64,000 nt of DNA. Origin: Halarcobacter sp. GTDB lineage: Bacteria; Campylobacterota; Campylobacteria; Campylobacterales; Arcobacteraceae. Shown here in pieces: positions 8,903 to 18,071 of the stretch (its first letter is position 1; each line of letters begins with the position of its first letter). Position numbers and translations under genes: made by a program. The stretch covers positions 1,956,680-2,020,679 of the forward strand of contig NZ_OY781470.1 of assembly GCF_963676935.1 (NCBI RefSeq), written 5' to 3'. The notes beneath the pieces are model-generated. The model saw only the letters and a program-made list of their open reading frames with translations. It was not told the origin of the DNA and ran no database searches.

Positions 8903-9770
8903 GCATATCTCTCAATGTTAATTCAAATTCTTTTTGCTCTACATTACCAATAAGACTATAAAGTTTTTCATTTGAACCCGTTAAAGATTTTATTTCATCT
9001 TTTCTAACGAAAGCAGGATTTACTTTAACATTTATTTCATATCCTGAAATTTTATTCATACTACTAATTACATCAAGAAGTTTTATTCCTCTTCCAGAAC
9101 AAATATTTACTATTTCACTTTTTTTATCGCATTCTAAAAGTCTTTTATAAACTTCACAAACATATCCGATGTCATTGAATTCCCTACTAACATCTATATT
9201 TCCCAATTCAATAGAATCTTTTTTTTCTTTAAAATGTTTTACAATTTTAGGTATTAAAAATTGTTCAGCTTGTCCTGAACCAGTGTAGTTAAATGGTCTT
9301 GTTATAATTATAGGTAATTTTGAAAAATATCCTTTAGATAAACACTCCATTGAATATTTACTAGCACCATAATGATTTGCAGGAATTGGACATAATGATT
9401 CATCAAGAACTTCTTTACCTTGATTTCCGTATATGGTTGCACTACTAGCTAATATAAGTTTAGATGGATTTTGGTTTAATTCTAAAATTGAATCTAATAT
9501 ATTAGTAGTACCTATAGTATTAACTTTATAAAAATCTTCATTTTTACCATGAGCTGCAAAAGATATTCCAGATAGATGTATAATAAAATTTGGTTCAACT
9601 TCTTTTAATACATTTAAAACATCATTTTTTGATGTAATATCACAAATAAATTTTTTATCACCACTTTTTGATAATGATGTACCATAAATTTCATATCCTT
9701 TATCTTCTAAAAAAATTGAAAGATATTTTCCTGTAAAACTATCTATACCTGTAATTAATACTTTATTCAT
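8892..9770 (-). CDS. rmd: GDP-6-deoxy-D-mannose (GDP-D-rhamnose) reductase
   Basis: A short-chain dehydrogenase of 292 residues that should reduce GDP-4-keto-6-deoxy-D-mannose, made by Gmd, to GDP-D-rhamnose. It has the N-terminal nucleotide motif TGIDSFTGKYL (G8, G14), the catalytic pair Y134/K138 (YGASK) and the RMD-like segment RPFNYTGSGQAEQF. It lacks the GDP-fucose synthase head, so GDP-L-fucose is unlikely; a GDP-6-deoxy-talose enzyme of the same family cannot be excluded. It lies one gene from gmd. ManC at the right edge would supply GDP-mannose. Confidence 0.82.
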   Translation of the reverse strand: MNKVLITGIDSFTGKYLSIFLEDKGYEIYGTSLSKSGDKKFICDITSKNDVLNVLKEVEPNFIIHLSGISFAAHGKNEDFYKVNTIGTTNILDSILELNQNPSKLILASSATIYGNQGKEVLDESLCPIPANHYGASKYSMECLSKGYFSKLPIIITRPFNYTGSGQAEQFLIPKIVKHFKEKKDSIELGNIDVSREFNDIGYVCEVYKRLLECDKKSEIVNICSGRGIKLLDVISSMNKISGYEINVKVNPAFVRKDEIKSLTGSNEKLYSLIGNVEQKEFELTLRDMLEA

Positions 9771-9777
9771 CTATTCC

Positions 9778-10548
9778 TTACCTTTTCTCTATATCAACTG
9801 TCAAATAATCATTTTTGATTGTTTTTGATATTCTTGCTGTTTCTACACAAAGCATGTTAATATAATCATTCTTTTTCATATCACTTATATTAGAACTTCC
9901 ATCTTCCCAAGGATTCCAAACAACTACATCACTTGCATTTTTATGAAAAATTTTTATTTGATTATGAATACTATTTATAATATTATAATTTGTCATTTTA
10001 TAAATTCTGTCAATTTGCTTGTCTATTTTAAGATTTTCTTTATCGCTTTTAACTAATCTATTTTCTAAACTATCAAAATAATTTAAATTTAAATTATCTA
10101 CTTGAACATCTAAAATATTATTAACATAAAAATAAGTATGTAAGGCAGCTGTAGTTTCAACTTCTGAATCAATTTCTAATGAAATTGAAAAATTTTTCCC
10201 TAAATTCATCTTTAATTTAAGTTCAAAAGAATAAGGCCAATACTCTATATTTACCATATCTGAATTTAAAATAAATTCTAAAGCTACATTAGTTGGGGTA
10301 TCAATTCGGCTTATTAGTTTCCATTTACTAATACGAGCAAAACCATGGGAAGGTGATTTTTTTTTACCAAACCATGGCCAACAGATTGGGATTCCCCCTC
10401 TAAAGGGTTCTTCCTCTTTAAAAAAAGAAAAATCAGTATGCCAAAATAATTTTTGTTTATCTTTTAGCTGAAAATGAACAATTTGTGCACCCTGAAGTAA
10501 TATTTTTGCATCAAAAAGTTCATGTTCTATCTCTAAAATGTCACTCAT
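9778..10548 (-). CDS. D-hexose-6-phosphate mutarotase (YeaD family)
   Basis: A 256-residue aldose-1-epimerase superfamily protein of the YeaD/glucose-6-phosphate 1-epimerase branch, interconverting hexose-6-phosphate anomers. Typical landmarks are GAQIVHFQLKDKQKLFWHTD, FRGGIPICWPWFG and HGFARISKW near the N-terminus, AALHTYFYV in the middle, VVWNPWEDG and CVETARI near the end. It is 3 bp downstream of gmd. Being inside the GDP-sugar operon, it may help channel hexose-6-phosphate into mannose-6-phosphate (inference). Cytoplasmic. Confidence 0.88.
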   Translation of the reverse strand: MSDILEIEHELFDAKILLQGAQIVHFQLKDKQKLFWHTDFSFFKEEEPFRGGIPICWPWFGKKKSPSHGFARISKWKLISRIDTPTNVALEFILNSDMVNIEYWPYSFELKLKMNLGKNFSISLEIDSEVETTAALHTYFYVNNILDVQVDNLNLNYFDSLENRLVKSDKENLKIDKQIDRIYKMTNYNIINSIHNQIKIFHKNASDVVVWNPWEDGSSNISDMKKNDYINMLCVETARISKTIKNDYLTVDIEKR

Positions 10549-10551
10549 ATA

Positions 10552-11626
<1,075 letters not shown>

Positions 11627-11716
11627 TTTTCTTAGAGTAATTATTTACTTTTATATTATAAATATAGTTTTTTGATATAATTTTATGATTTTAGAAGTAA
11701 CTTAGATTTAAATACA

Positions 11717-11746
11717 AAAAGAAAGTAGAAAACTCTACTTTCTTTT
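11717..11746. terminator. Bidirectional-looking terminator hairpin, copy 1
   Basis: A 13-bp perfect stem, AAAAGAAAGTAGA / TCTACTTTCTTTT, with an AAAC loop. On the minus strand it is followed by TTGTATTT. The same 30 bases recur at 15761-15790, downstream of the intact DUF4214 gene. Here it terminates the pseudogene relic. Confidence 0.8.
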
Positions 11747-11760
11747 CAAGTTTGAATAAA

Positions 11761-12085
11761 TTACGACTGAATACTATAAGAAGCAACAAGTTAAATAAAC
11801 TCTTAAGAGACAATAAATCCATTTAAGATATCATCAGTTGTTGCACCTTGTGCTATTTGTGACAACAAACTATTTTTCTCTCCGCTATTTGCTGTTCTAC
11901 TTAGGATATTTTGGTAGAACCTTTCTATGAAGGTTTTTTGTTAAATATTTGTGTTATTTGATAAACTATCATTATAGTAAAAAAATTTTTTACTATTAAA
12001 TGAAGTGAATCCATCATTATTAGTAACAGTTAGAGTTATAGTATAAAATTCCACTGAAAAGTCTGATTTATGAAAGCTACTAGAA
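11761..12085 (-). pseudogene. Decayed PKD/DUF4214 secreted-protein fragment
   Basis: One minus-strand frame reads as protein through several stop codons. The upstream part contains YTITLTVTNNDGFTS, typical of the end of a PKD-like beta domain. After an in-frame TAA it continues QKTFIERFYQNILSRTANSG, a DUF4214 start, then jumps directly to LLSQIAQGATTDDILNGFI, the end of the last DUF4214 repeat of the intact paralog at 15805, so about three repeats are missing. Two later stops replace the glutamines of the paralog's GSQEFIQLAASYGINP end. The downstream terminator is also shared with that paralog. No start codon or signal peptide remains. Confidence 0.75.
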
Positions 12086-12094
12086 TTTAAAATA

Positions 12095-12123
12095 TTAAAG
12101 GGATAAATTATATATCCCTTTAA
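12095..12123 (-). terminator. Terminator hairpin after the 12128-15610 gene
   Basis: An 11-bp stem, TTAAAGGGATA / TATCCCTTTAA, with a 7-nt AATTATA loop. On the minus strand it is followed by TATTTTAAATTCT. It lies 4 bp after the stop codon and overlaps the upstream end of the pseudogene frame. Confidence 0.7.
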
Positions 12124-12127
12124 AAAA

Positions 12128-15100
12128 TCATTCTTTATTTACAGTAATTTCTCTTTTAGCTGAATAACCAAAAAGTGTAAAGTCTTTTGTTTCACTTACT
12201 TGTGTACCATCTCGAGATAGGATGTAATTATTCCCTCCAAATATTTCTCCTGCTGATGTATAAGTTATATCAAATTCTAAACTATTGTCTGTTGTATTTG
12301 TTATAATCCCATCTGAATGAGAAGAGGAACACTCTCCAACTGCATTATTCTGAGATGCTAACATTGAAGAGATAAATACAGTATCATTTTCATATACTGT
12401 AATTGATAAATTCCAAGTACAATTTACACTTGGGTCTTGTGTTAAATATACATATGATGTTCCACTCCATTTACCAGTGTAATCATAAGGTATATCTTTG
12501 ATAAGTACTTGTTTTGTTGCAATTTTACCATTATATGAAGCAGTAATTGTTACTGTTGAATCTTGACTTACTGAAGATGCAGACAAAATACCACTCGAAT
12601 TAATACTTGAATATGAAGAGTTTTCACTCCATGATGGAATTACTACTTCAAAAGAACCATCACTGTAATATGCCGTTACTGTATAATTTGATGTTGTATT
12701 TTCATTTAAACTTGAAGATCCATTTATTGTTATGTTTTGTAATGTTGTTGGGGTACTTGAATTATAATCTTTTACACAACGTACAGACGTGCTTGCACCT
12801 GCATAAGCATTATACGAGTCACCACTGTAAAAGTCCACAATCCAACCATAGTTAATAGCCGAATAAGCCGTAGACGACCAATAATAATAGTCGTTAGTGC
12901 TAACATTTTCAAAAATAGAGTCTATAGTTGGAAAATTATCACTAACGACAATGGTTTGAAGTTCCTGCATTGTTGGTAACCTCCAATCAATATAGCCTCC
13001 TAATATTTTATTTTCACAATATGTTAAAGCACCAGCTAAAGTTTTAGTAACTGTTTTTGCATCAATATCATCTTGCCATTGAAGTCCTGTATTATTATCT
13101 GTAACAATATCATTTTCTCTTGTATATTTTCCATCTGTACACTCACTTGCAGTACAAGATTGTGAAGTACTTGGCTTAGTTCCACTACAATATGAATCAT
13201 TAACTAAACTTCCATCAGAAGCTTTACATTGAACTGTTCTTGTTTGTGTTCCATTATTAGTACCACATTCTCCTTGACAAGAAGACCAATCTCCTTCTAC
13301 CCAAGAGTATGTTAATGAGAATTGAGAACTAATATTAAAATATCCACTTCTGTCACTACTTGTGTGTATTATATTTTTAGCTATTTCAATTCTACATTGA
13401 TCATGTATTATATCATCCCAATAAACTGAATTAGTTCCAAAGTTTCCAATATTCCAAGTATATGTATTTTCTTGATTTGGTATATGTGCTACCTTGTCTA
13501 TAAAATACCATTTATCTTCAACATTTCCTTTACATTGAATAGATATATAAACATCATCATTTGCCCATTCAGAACCTGCTGTCCATTTTATATTTATAGA
13601 ATCAACTCCATCAATAAAAGTTTTATTTTCTAAATCACTTGTAAGTGTCAAAATAGGGGCTGAATATTTTATCTCTTTATATTGCCCAAAATAACTCCTG
13701 ATAGTTTCATAAGCTCCACCATATGTTTCAGTGAAACCATTATCATCAACATGAATATAAGGCATAAATTCAAAATCTTGTTTAAAGAGTGTTGTAATAT
13801 TATTAAAATCAGATGCACTCCTTGTAAAATATCCTAATCTATTAAAATAATTTTCCTCTACTTCTGTTTTATTACAACCTGATAATTTTCCAAAAGTATC
13901 TTCATTACAATTATTTTCATATATAGATACTGAAAAATCTTTATTTATTAAGTCATTTAGACTGCTTCCAATTATTTTATTTGATTCAACATCAACTGCA
14001 ATATAATGTTCAGAACCAATTATATAATAGACACTGCCATTCCCATATTCTTGTTTTAAATTAAACGAAAAGTTTCTCTGCTTATTTGTATTCGAATCAT
14101 CATAAAATAGATCAAGTTCTTTTACATTTGTTTCAATATTTATATTTCTTATTGAATCGTGACTTTGATCATAATTTGCATAATATAATATTTGATATTT
14201 TAAAGTTAATGAATCTGTAAGTTCATTCCATGTATCACTATTACTTATCAACGATTTTTTAGCATTTGCTTTAGATTTAATATCTACAAAAGGGTAAGTA
14301 GCAGGGATTCTTATTCCTCCTAAATAATCTAATAATTGTTCTCTTAAATTAGAAACATTAAAAGGTCGTACAAAATCACTACTGTAATAACCTTTTGGTT
14401 CCTCATAAGAAGGAGCTGGCCAACCTATTACAGGATCATCATCAATTATTTCAACATCTACTTTTTCACCATCAATCACAATAGTAGAATTACTTTGAAT
14501 CCAACTAGAAATTAAATCTTTTGGAATTGTTGCTACATATCTGCCATCAGCTTGTTGCTCAACTTTTATATCTATCTTACTTTTTAATGTTTCTTCTGTT
14601 TCATTATCTGAAAATAGATTTTGATTATTTATAGGAAAAGTAATATTTACTTTTTTATCCATATCAGTATTTACAATTGTTGAACCAATAAAGTTTCCAG
14701 AATCTCTTTTTTCTAAATTAGTTTTTACTGAAATTCCATTATTATCAGAAGTACTTTCTATAAAATTATTTTGAATTACTACTTTATTAAAATTTTCTTC
14801 CGAATCATTTAGATTAAAGGATTTAACCAAATTAACAAACTCCTGAGAACCAATAAAACCTTCAAATACTTGCTGTCTTGTATAGCCTTGATTGTTTATC
14901 TTATCTAACCAATCAGCTTTCCCTCCCGCATCTGATGCTCTTCCAAAAAATGCTTGATAACATGTCTCTAAAAATGTATTATTATCTTCATTCTGATTTA
15001 TATATTCTGAAGAAAACAAAAACCCTGATGCTATCTCTGTTGGATCTTTTATTTGATTTGTTAATTGTTCTACCCAATCATTAAATCCACTCTCATCATA

Positions 15101-15610
15101 GTTTCTTTTTAATACTAATGAATAAAATCTATCTACATAAGCTTCTACTCCTGATAAACTTGGTCTATCACTATCTAATATTTGTGTTACTCCAAAACTA
15201 TCAGTTAAGTTTTTAAACTCTTGTGATTGAAAGAATCCAAACATTACACTTTGTTTTGTTCTTCCATTATTCATTTTATTTAACCAATCATTTTTCCCAC
15301 CATCATCAGCTACTCTATTAAACATTGTTTGATACATAACATCAAGAAACTCTTCATTTGTCAGATTTAAGTTTATAAATTCTTGAGAATTTAAAAATCC
15401 CATTGCAACTTGAGCTGCACTTTGATTTTGTATTACATCTAACCAGGTTGACATTCCACCACTATCTGCTGTTCTTCCTAGTATATTCTGATAAAATCTT
15501 TCTATAAATGCTTCTTGTTGACTTGTATTAGCATTTGCATTTGTTATGCACATTAAACTTAATAGAACAATTACTATAATTGCTTTTATAGAAGAAGATA
15601 GTGAATCCAT
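12128..15610 (-). CDS. Large secreted protein: DUF4214 x4, TSP1-like, DUF1566, Big_2-like
   Basis: A 1160-residue exported protein of unknown function. A signal peptide (hydrophobic helix at about 9-23, then ITNANAN) is followed by four DUF4214 repeats (about 33-270), each with the FYxxxLxRxADxxGxxxW pattern, for example RFYQNILGRTADSGG. A long beta-rich region follows, then a thrombospondin type-1-like module (about 765-825) with WSSCQGECG and paired cysteines, a DUF1566 (Lcl C-terminal) domain (about 834-947) with WRLPTMQEL, YYWSSTAYS and VRCVKD, a Big_2-like domain (about 954-1041) and a C-terminal beta domain. The ATG at 15610 has AAAAGG upstream. DUF4214 is phycobilisome-linker-like; adhesion or surface retention is an inference. 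A single gene between terminators. Confidence 0.85.
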   Translation of the reverse strand: MDSLSSSIKAIIVIVLLSLMCITNANANTSQQEAFIERFYQNILGRTADSGGMSTWLDVIQNQSAAQVAMGFLNSQEFINLNLTNEEFLDVMYQTMFNRVADDGGKNDWLNKMNNGRTKQSVMFGFFQSQEFKNLTDSFGVTQILDSDRPSLSGVEAYVDRFYSLVLKRNYDESGFNDWVEQLTNQIKDPTEIASGFLFSSEYINQNEDNNTFLETCYQAFFGRASDAGGKADWLDKINNQGYTRQQVFEGFIGSQEFVNLVKSFNLNDSEENFNKVVIQNNFIESTSDNNGISVKTNLEKRDSGNFIGSTIVNTDMDKKVNITFPINNQNLFSDNETEETLKSKIDIKVEQQADGRYVATIPKDLISSWIQSNSTIVIDGEKVDVEIIDDDPVIGWPAPSYEEPKGYYSSDFVRPFNVSNLREQLLDYLGGIRIPATYPFVDIKSKANAKKSLISNSDTWNELTDSLTLKYQILYYANYDQSHDSIRNINIETNVKELDLFYDDSNTNKQRNFSFNLKQEYGNGSVYYIIGSEHYIAVDVESNKIIGSSLNDLINKDFSVSIYENNCNEDTFGKLSGCNKTEVEENYFNRLGYFTRSASDFNNITTLFKQDFEFMPYIHVDDNGFTETYGGAYETIRSYFGQYKEIKYSAPILTLTSDLENKTFIDGVDSINIKWTAGSEWANDDVYISIQCKGNVEDKWYFIDKVAHIPNQENTYTWNIGNFGTNSVYWDDIIHDQCRIEIAKNIIHTSSDRSGYFNISSQFSLTYSWVEGDWSSCQGECGTNNGTQTRTVQCKASDGSLVNDSYCSGTKPSTSQSCTASECTDGKYTRENDIVTDNNTGLQWQDDIDAKTVTKTLAGALTYCENKILGGYIDWRLPTMQELQTIVVSDNFPTIDSIFENVSTNDYYYWSSTAYSAINYGWIVDFYSGDSYNAYAGASTSVRCVKDYNSSTPTTLQNITINGSSSLNENTTSNYTVTAYYSDGSFEVVIPSWSENSSYSSINSSGILSASSVSQDSTVTITASYNGKIATKQVLIKDIPYDYTGKWSGTSYVYLTQDPSVNCTWNLSITVYENDTVFISSMLASQNNAVGECSSSHSDGIITNTTDNSLEFDITYTSAGEIFGGNNYILSRDGTQVSETKDFTLFGYSAKREITVNKE

Positions 15611-15637
15611 TTTTTACCTTTTAAATAAATAACAACA

Positions 15638-15643
15638 ATTATA
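15638..15643 (-). promoter_or_regulatory. Probable -10 box for the 12128-15610 gene
   Basis: TATAAT on the minus strand (TTATTATAATTG), 28 bp upstream of the ATG, in the 194-bp gap after the upstream gene's terminator. Confidence 0.5.
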
Positions 15644-15760
15644 ATAAAAAAAAGTTTCTAAATGGATTCAAATTAGTATATTTTTTTAAGTTTATATTAA
15701 TAATTTAGTAAAATACTTAAGTATAAGAATTATAAGTAAAAATAATTTTGATTTTTTAGA

Positions 15761-15790
15761 AAAAGAAAGTAGAAAACTCTACTTTCTTTT
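15761..15790. terminator. Terminator hairpin, copy 2
   Basis: The same 13-bp stem and AAAC loop as at 11717-11746, placed 15 bp after the stop of the 15805-17934 gene. On the minus strand it is followed by TCTAAAAAATC. Confidence 0.8.
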
Positions 15791-15804
15791 AAGATTTAAT
15801 TAAA

Positions 15805-17934
15805 TTATGGATTAATTCCATAAGAAGCAGCAAGTTGAATAAACTCTTGAGAACCAATAAAGCCATTTAAAATATCATCAGTTGTTGCACCTTGTGCTAT
15901 TTGTGACAACCAACTATTTTTACCTCCTGCATCTGCCTCTCTATTAAAAAATGCTCTATAGCATATATCTAAGAATGTTGAATCATCTAATCCTCTTTGC
16001 ATATACTCTTGGGAATTAAAAAACCCTTTTGCTATATCTCCTCCTGCTTTTGTCCCTGCTCTTAATTGACTTACCCAATCATTAAATCCTACTTCATCTG
16101 CGCTTCTATTTAACACTAAGTTATAGAATCTATTTACATATCCTGGTACTTCTGTTATTTGATCTATATCTCTTATTTGTGTTACTCCAAAACTATCTGC
16201 TAGGTTTTTAAATTCTTGAGCATTTAGAAATCCGTATATTACTTCTATTCTACTAGTACCATTATTTAATTGATTTAACCAAATATCTCTTCCTCCACTA
16301 TCTGCTACTCTATCAAACAGTGTTTGGTACAGTATATCTACGAATTGTTCATTTGAGAGTCCAAGATTTATAAATTCTTGTGATTGGAAAAATCCTAGGG
16401 CTACTTTTGCGGCACTTTGATTTTGGATTATATCTAGCCAGGTATTTAATCCTCCTGTATCTGCGCTTCTATTTAGGATATTTTGGTAAAACCTTTCGAT
16501 GAAGGTTTGTTGTTGATATGTAGCTATATTTACAGTACAATCTTCATAAATACTTTGTATACATACTACACCGCTATTTAGTTTATCTGCAACAGTTGAA
16601 ATATCGCCTCCATAACTAGATTTTCCCCAAGCAATAACAGAACCATCAGTTTTTAAAGCTACAATAGCTTCCATATTTGAATAAATTCCTGCTATACTTT
16701 CACTTAGATTTGATGGCAAATTACTTGTATCTATTTCACTACCTTCTTGTCCACCCCAAGATACAATAGAACCATCTTCTTTAATTGCAGTAAAAGCACC
16801 TTCAGTGGGATATATCTTTACTACACCACTACTTATTTTTGAAGAAACTGAGCTACTGTCTCCTCCTGACATTGAACTTCCCCAAGTTACAACTGAGCCA
16901 TCATCTTTTAATGCTGCAAAGGCATAAGCATTTGCATAAATTTTATTAATACCACTACTAAGTTCATTTGATACACTACTGCTATCTCCTCCACCCATTG
17001 AACTTCCCCAAGTTACAACGGAACCATCTTCTTTTAAGCCTGCAAAAGCAGACCCTGATGAATAGATTTTTGATATTCCATCTATTGAAGAGGGAGGATT
17101 TATAATAGAATAGCCCAAATCTGGTGGGAGCATATCATATCCCCACATTATTATTGAACCATCATTTTTAATTGCTGAAAAGAATGAAGCATTTGAATAG
17201 ATTTTATTTATGTTACTAGTTAAACTAGATTTAACATTATCAAAGTTTTCTATAAATCCCCAAGATACAACCGATCCATCATCTTTCAATGCTGCAAATG
17301 CCGTTGCAATTGAATAGATTTTCACTACTCCACTACTTAAACTCGATAAGACAGTATCTCCACTTATAGTACCAGGAGGAGCCATAGTTAAATTATCAAA
17401 AGGTATAACTGAACCATCTTCTTTTAATGCTGCATAGCCAGTATATGCTGAATATATTTCAACAACACCACTACTTAAACTAGAAGGAATATTAATATCT
17501 TGATTGCCCCAAGTTAAAACTGAACCATCTTCTTTTAATGCTACAAATCCAAGCGGATTAGAATAAACTTTTTTTACTCCACTGCTAAGACTTGATGAAA
17601 CACTACTACTATCACCTCCAAATTCAGGATAACCCCAAGTAATAAGTGAACCATCATTTTTCAAGGCAGCAAAAGCAGAAGATGAAGAATATAACTTAGT
17701 TACTCCACTACTTAAATCTGATGCAACACTACTTATATCTCCACCATATCTTGAATCTCCCCAAGCAACAACAGAGCCATCACTTTTTATTGCTGAAAAA
17801 GCTAAATTATTAAAATATCCACCTGAATTTTTCCCTATTTTTTCAAAAATCTCTTCAGCATACAAATAATTAATAGATACTATTAATGTTATCATAAAAA
17901 AAGATTTTTTCATTAAACTACTAATAACCAACAT
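15805..17934 (-). CDS. Secreted RCC1-like repeat protein with C-terminal DUF4214 x4
   Basis: A 709-residue exported protein. A basic start (MKKSFF) and a hydrophobic helix ending at LYAEE look like a signal peptide. Residues about 30-455 hold roughly a dozen repeats of 33-40 residues with the core AFAALKDDGSVVTWG followed by GGDSSSVSS and SSGVVKIY. This is the pattern of RCC1/BLIP-II-type beta-propeller blades. Residues about 470-705 are four DUF4214 repeats (for example RFYQNILNRSADTGG), ending ASYGINP, the same end as the 26499 gene product. The start at 17934 has AGGAG 10 nt upstream; an internal ATG at 17913 has none. Function unknown; a surface binding protein is a guess from the layout. 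Confidence 0.85.
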   Translation of the reverse strand: MLVISSLMKKSFFMITLIVSINYLYAEEIFEKIGKNSGGYFNNLAFSAIKSDGSVVAWGDSRYGGDISSVASDLSSGVTKLYSSSSAFAALKNDGSLITWGYPEFGGDSSSVSSSLSSGVKKVYSNPLGFVALKEDGSVLTWGNQDINIPSSLSSGVVEIYSAYTGYAALKEDGSVIPFDNLTMAPPGTISGDTVLSSLSSGVVKIYSIATAFAALKDDGSVVSWGFIENFDNVKSSLTSNINKIYSNASFFSAIKNDGSIIMWGYDMLPPDLGYSIINPPSSIDGISKIYSSGSAFAGLKEDGSVVTWGSSMGGGDSSSVSNELSSGINKIYANAYAFAALKDDGSVVTWGSSMSGGDSSSVSSKISSGVVKIYPTEGAFTAIKEDGSIVSWGGQEGSEIDTSNLPSNLSESIAGIYSNMEAIVALKTDGSVIAWGKSSYGGDISTVADKLNSGVVCIQSIYEDCTVNIATYQQQTFIERFYQNILNRSADTGGLNTWLDIIQNQSAAKVALGFFQSQEFINLGLSNEQFVDILYQTLFDRVADSGGRDIWLNQLNNGTSRIEVIYGFLNAQEFKNLADSFGVTQIRDIDQITEVPGYVNRFYNLVLNRSADEVGFNDWVSQLRAGTKAGGDIAKGFFNSQEYMQRGLDDSTFLDICYRAFFNREADAGGKNSWLSQIAQGATTDDILNGFIGSQEFIQLAASYGINP

Positions 17935-18040
17935 GTCCTATTTTCTCCTATTTAAAAAATTAAAATAATAATACCATTAATTTACTTATAATGATATTGA
18001 TTATTATATAAAAATAAAAATGTATATTTATTATACAAGA

Positions 18041-18067
18041 AAGAGAAGAGGAAAACCTTCTTCTCTT
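18041..18067 (-). terminator. Terminator hairpin after the 18072-21038 gene
   Basis: AAGAGAAGAGG, AAAA loop, CCTTCTTCTCTT, a stem with one bulged base, 4 bp after the stop codon. On the minus strand it runs into TTTCTTGTATAAT. Confidence 0.65.
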
Positions 18068-18071
18068 AAGT

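Noticed and set aside
8892-9770. GDP-L-fucose synthase instead of Rmd
   Set aside because: The N-terminus and the RPFNYTGSGQ segment match the RMD group, and the GDP-fucose synthase head motif is absent.
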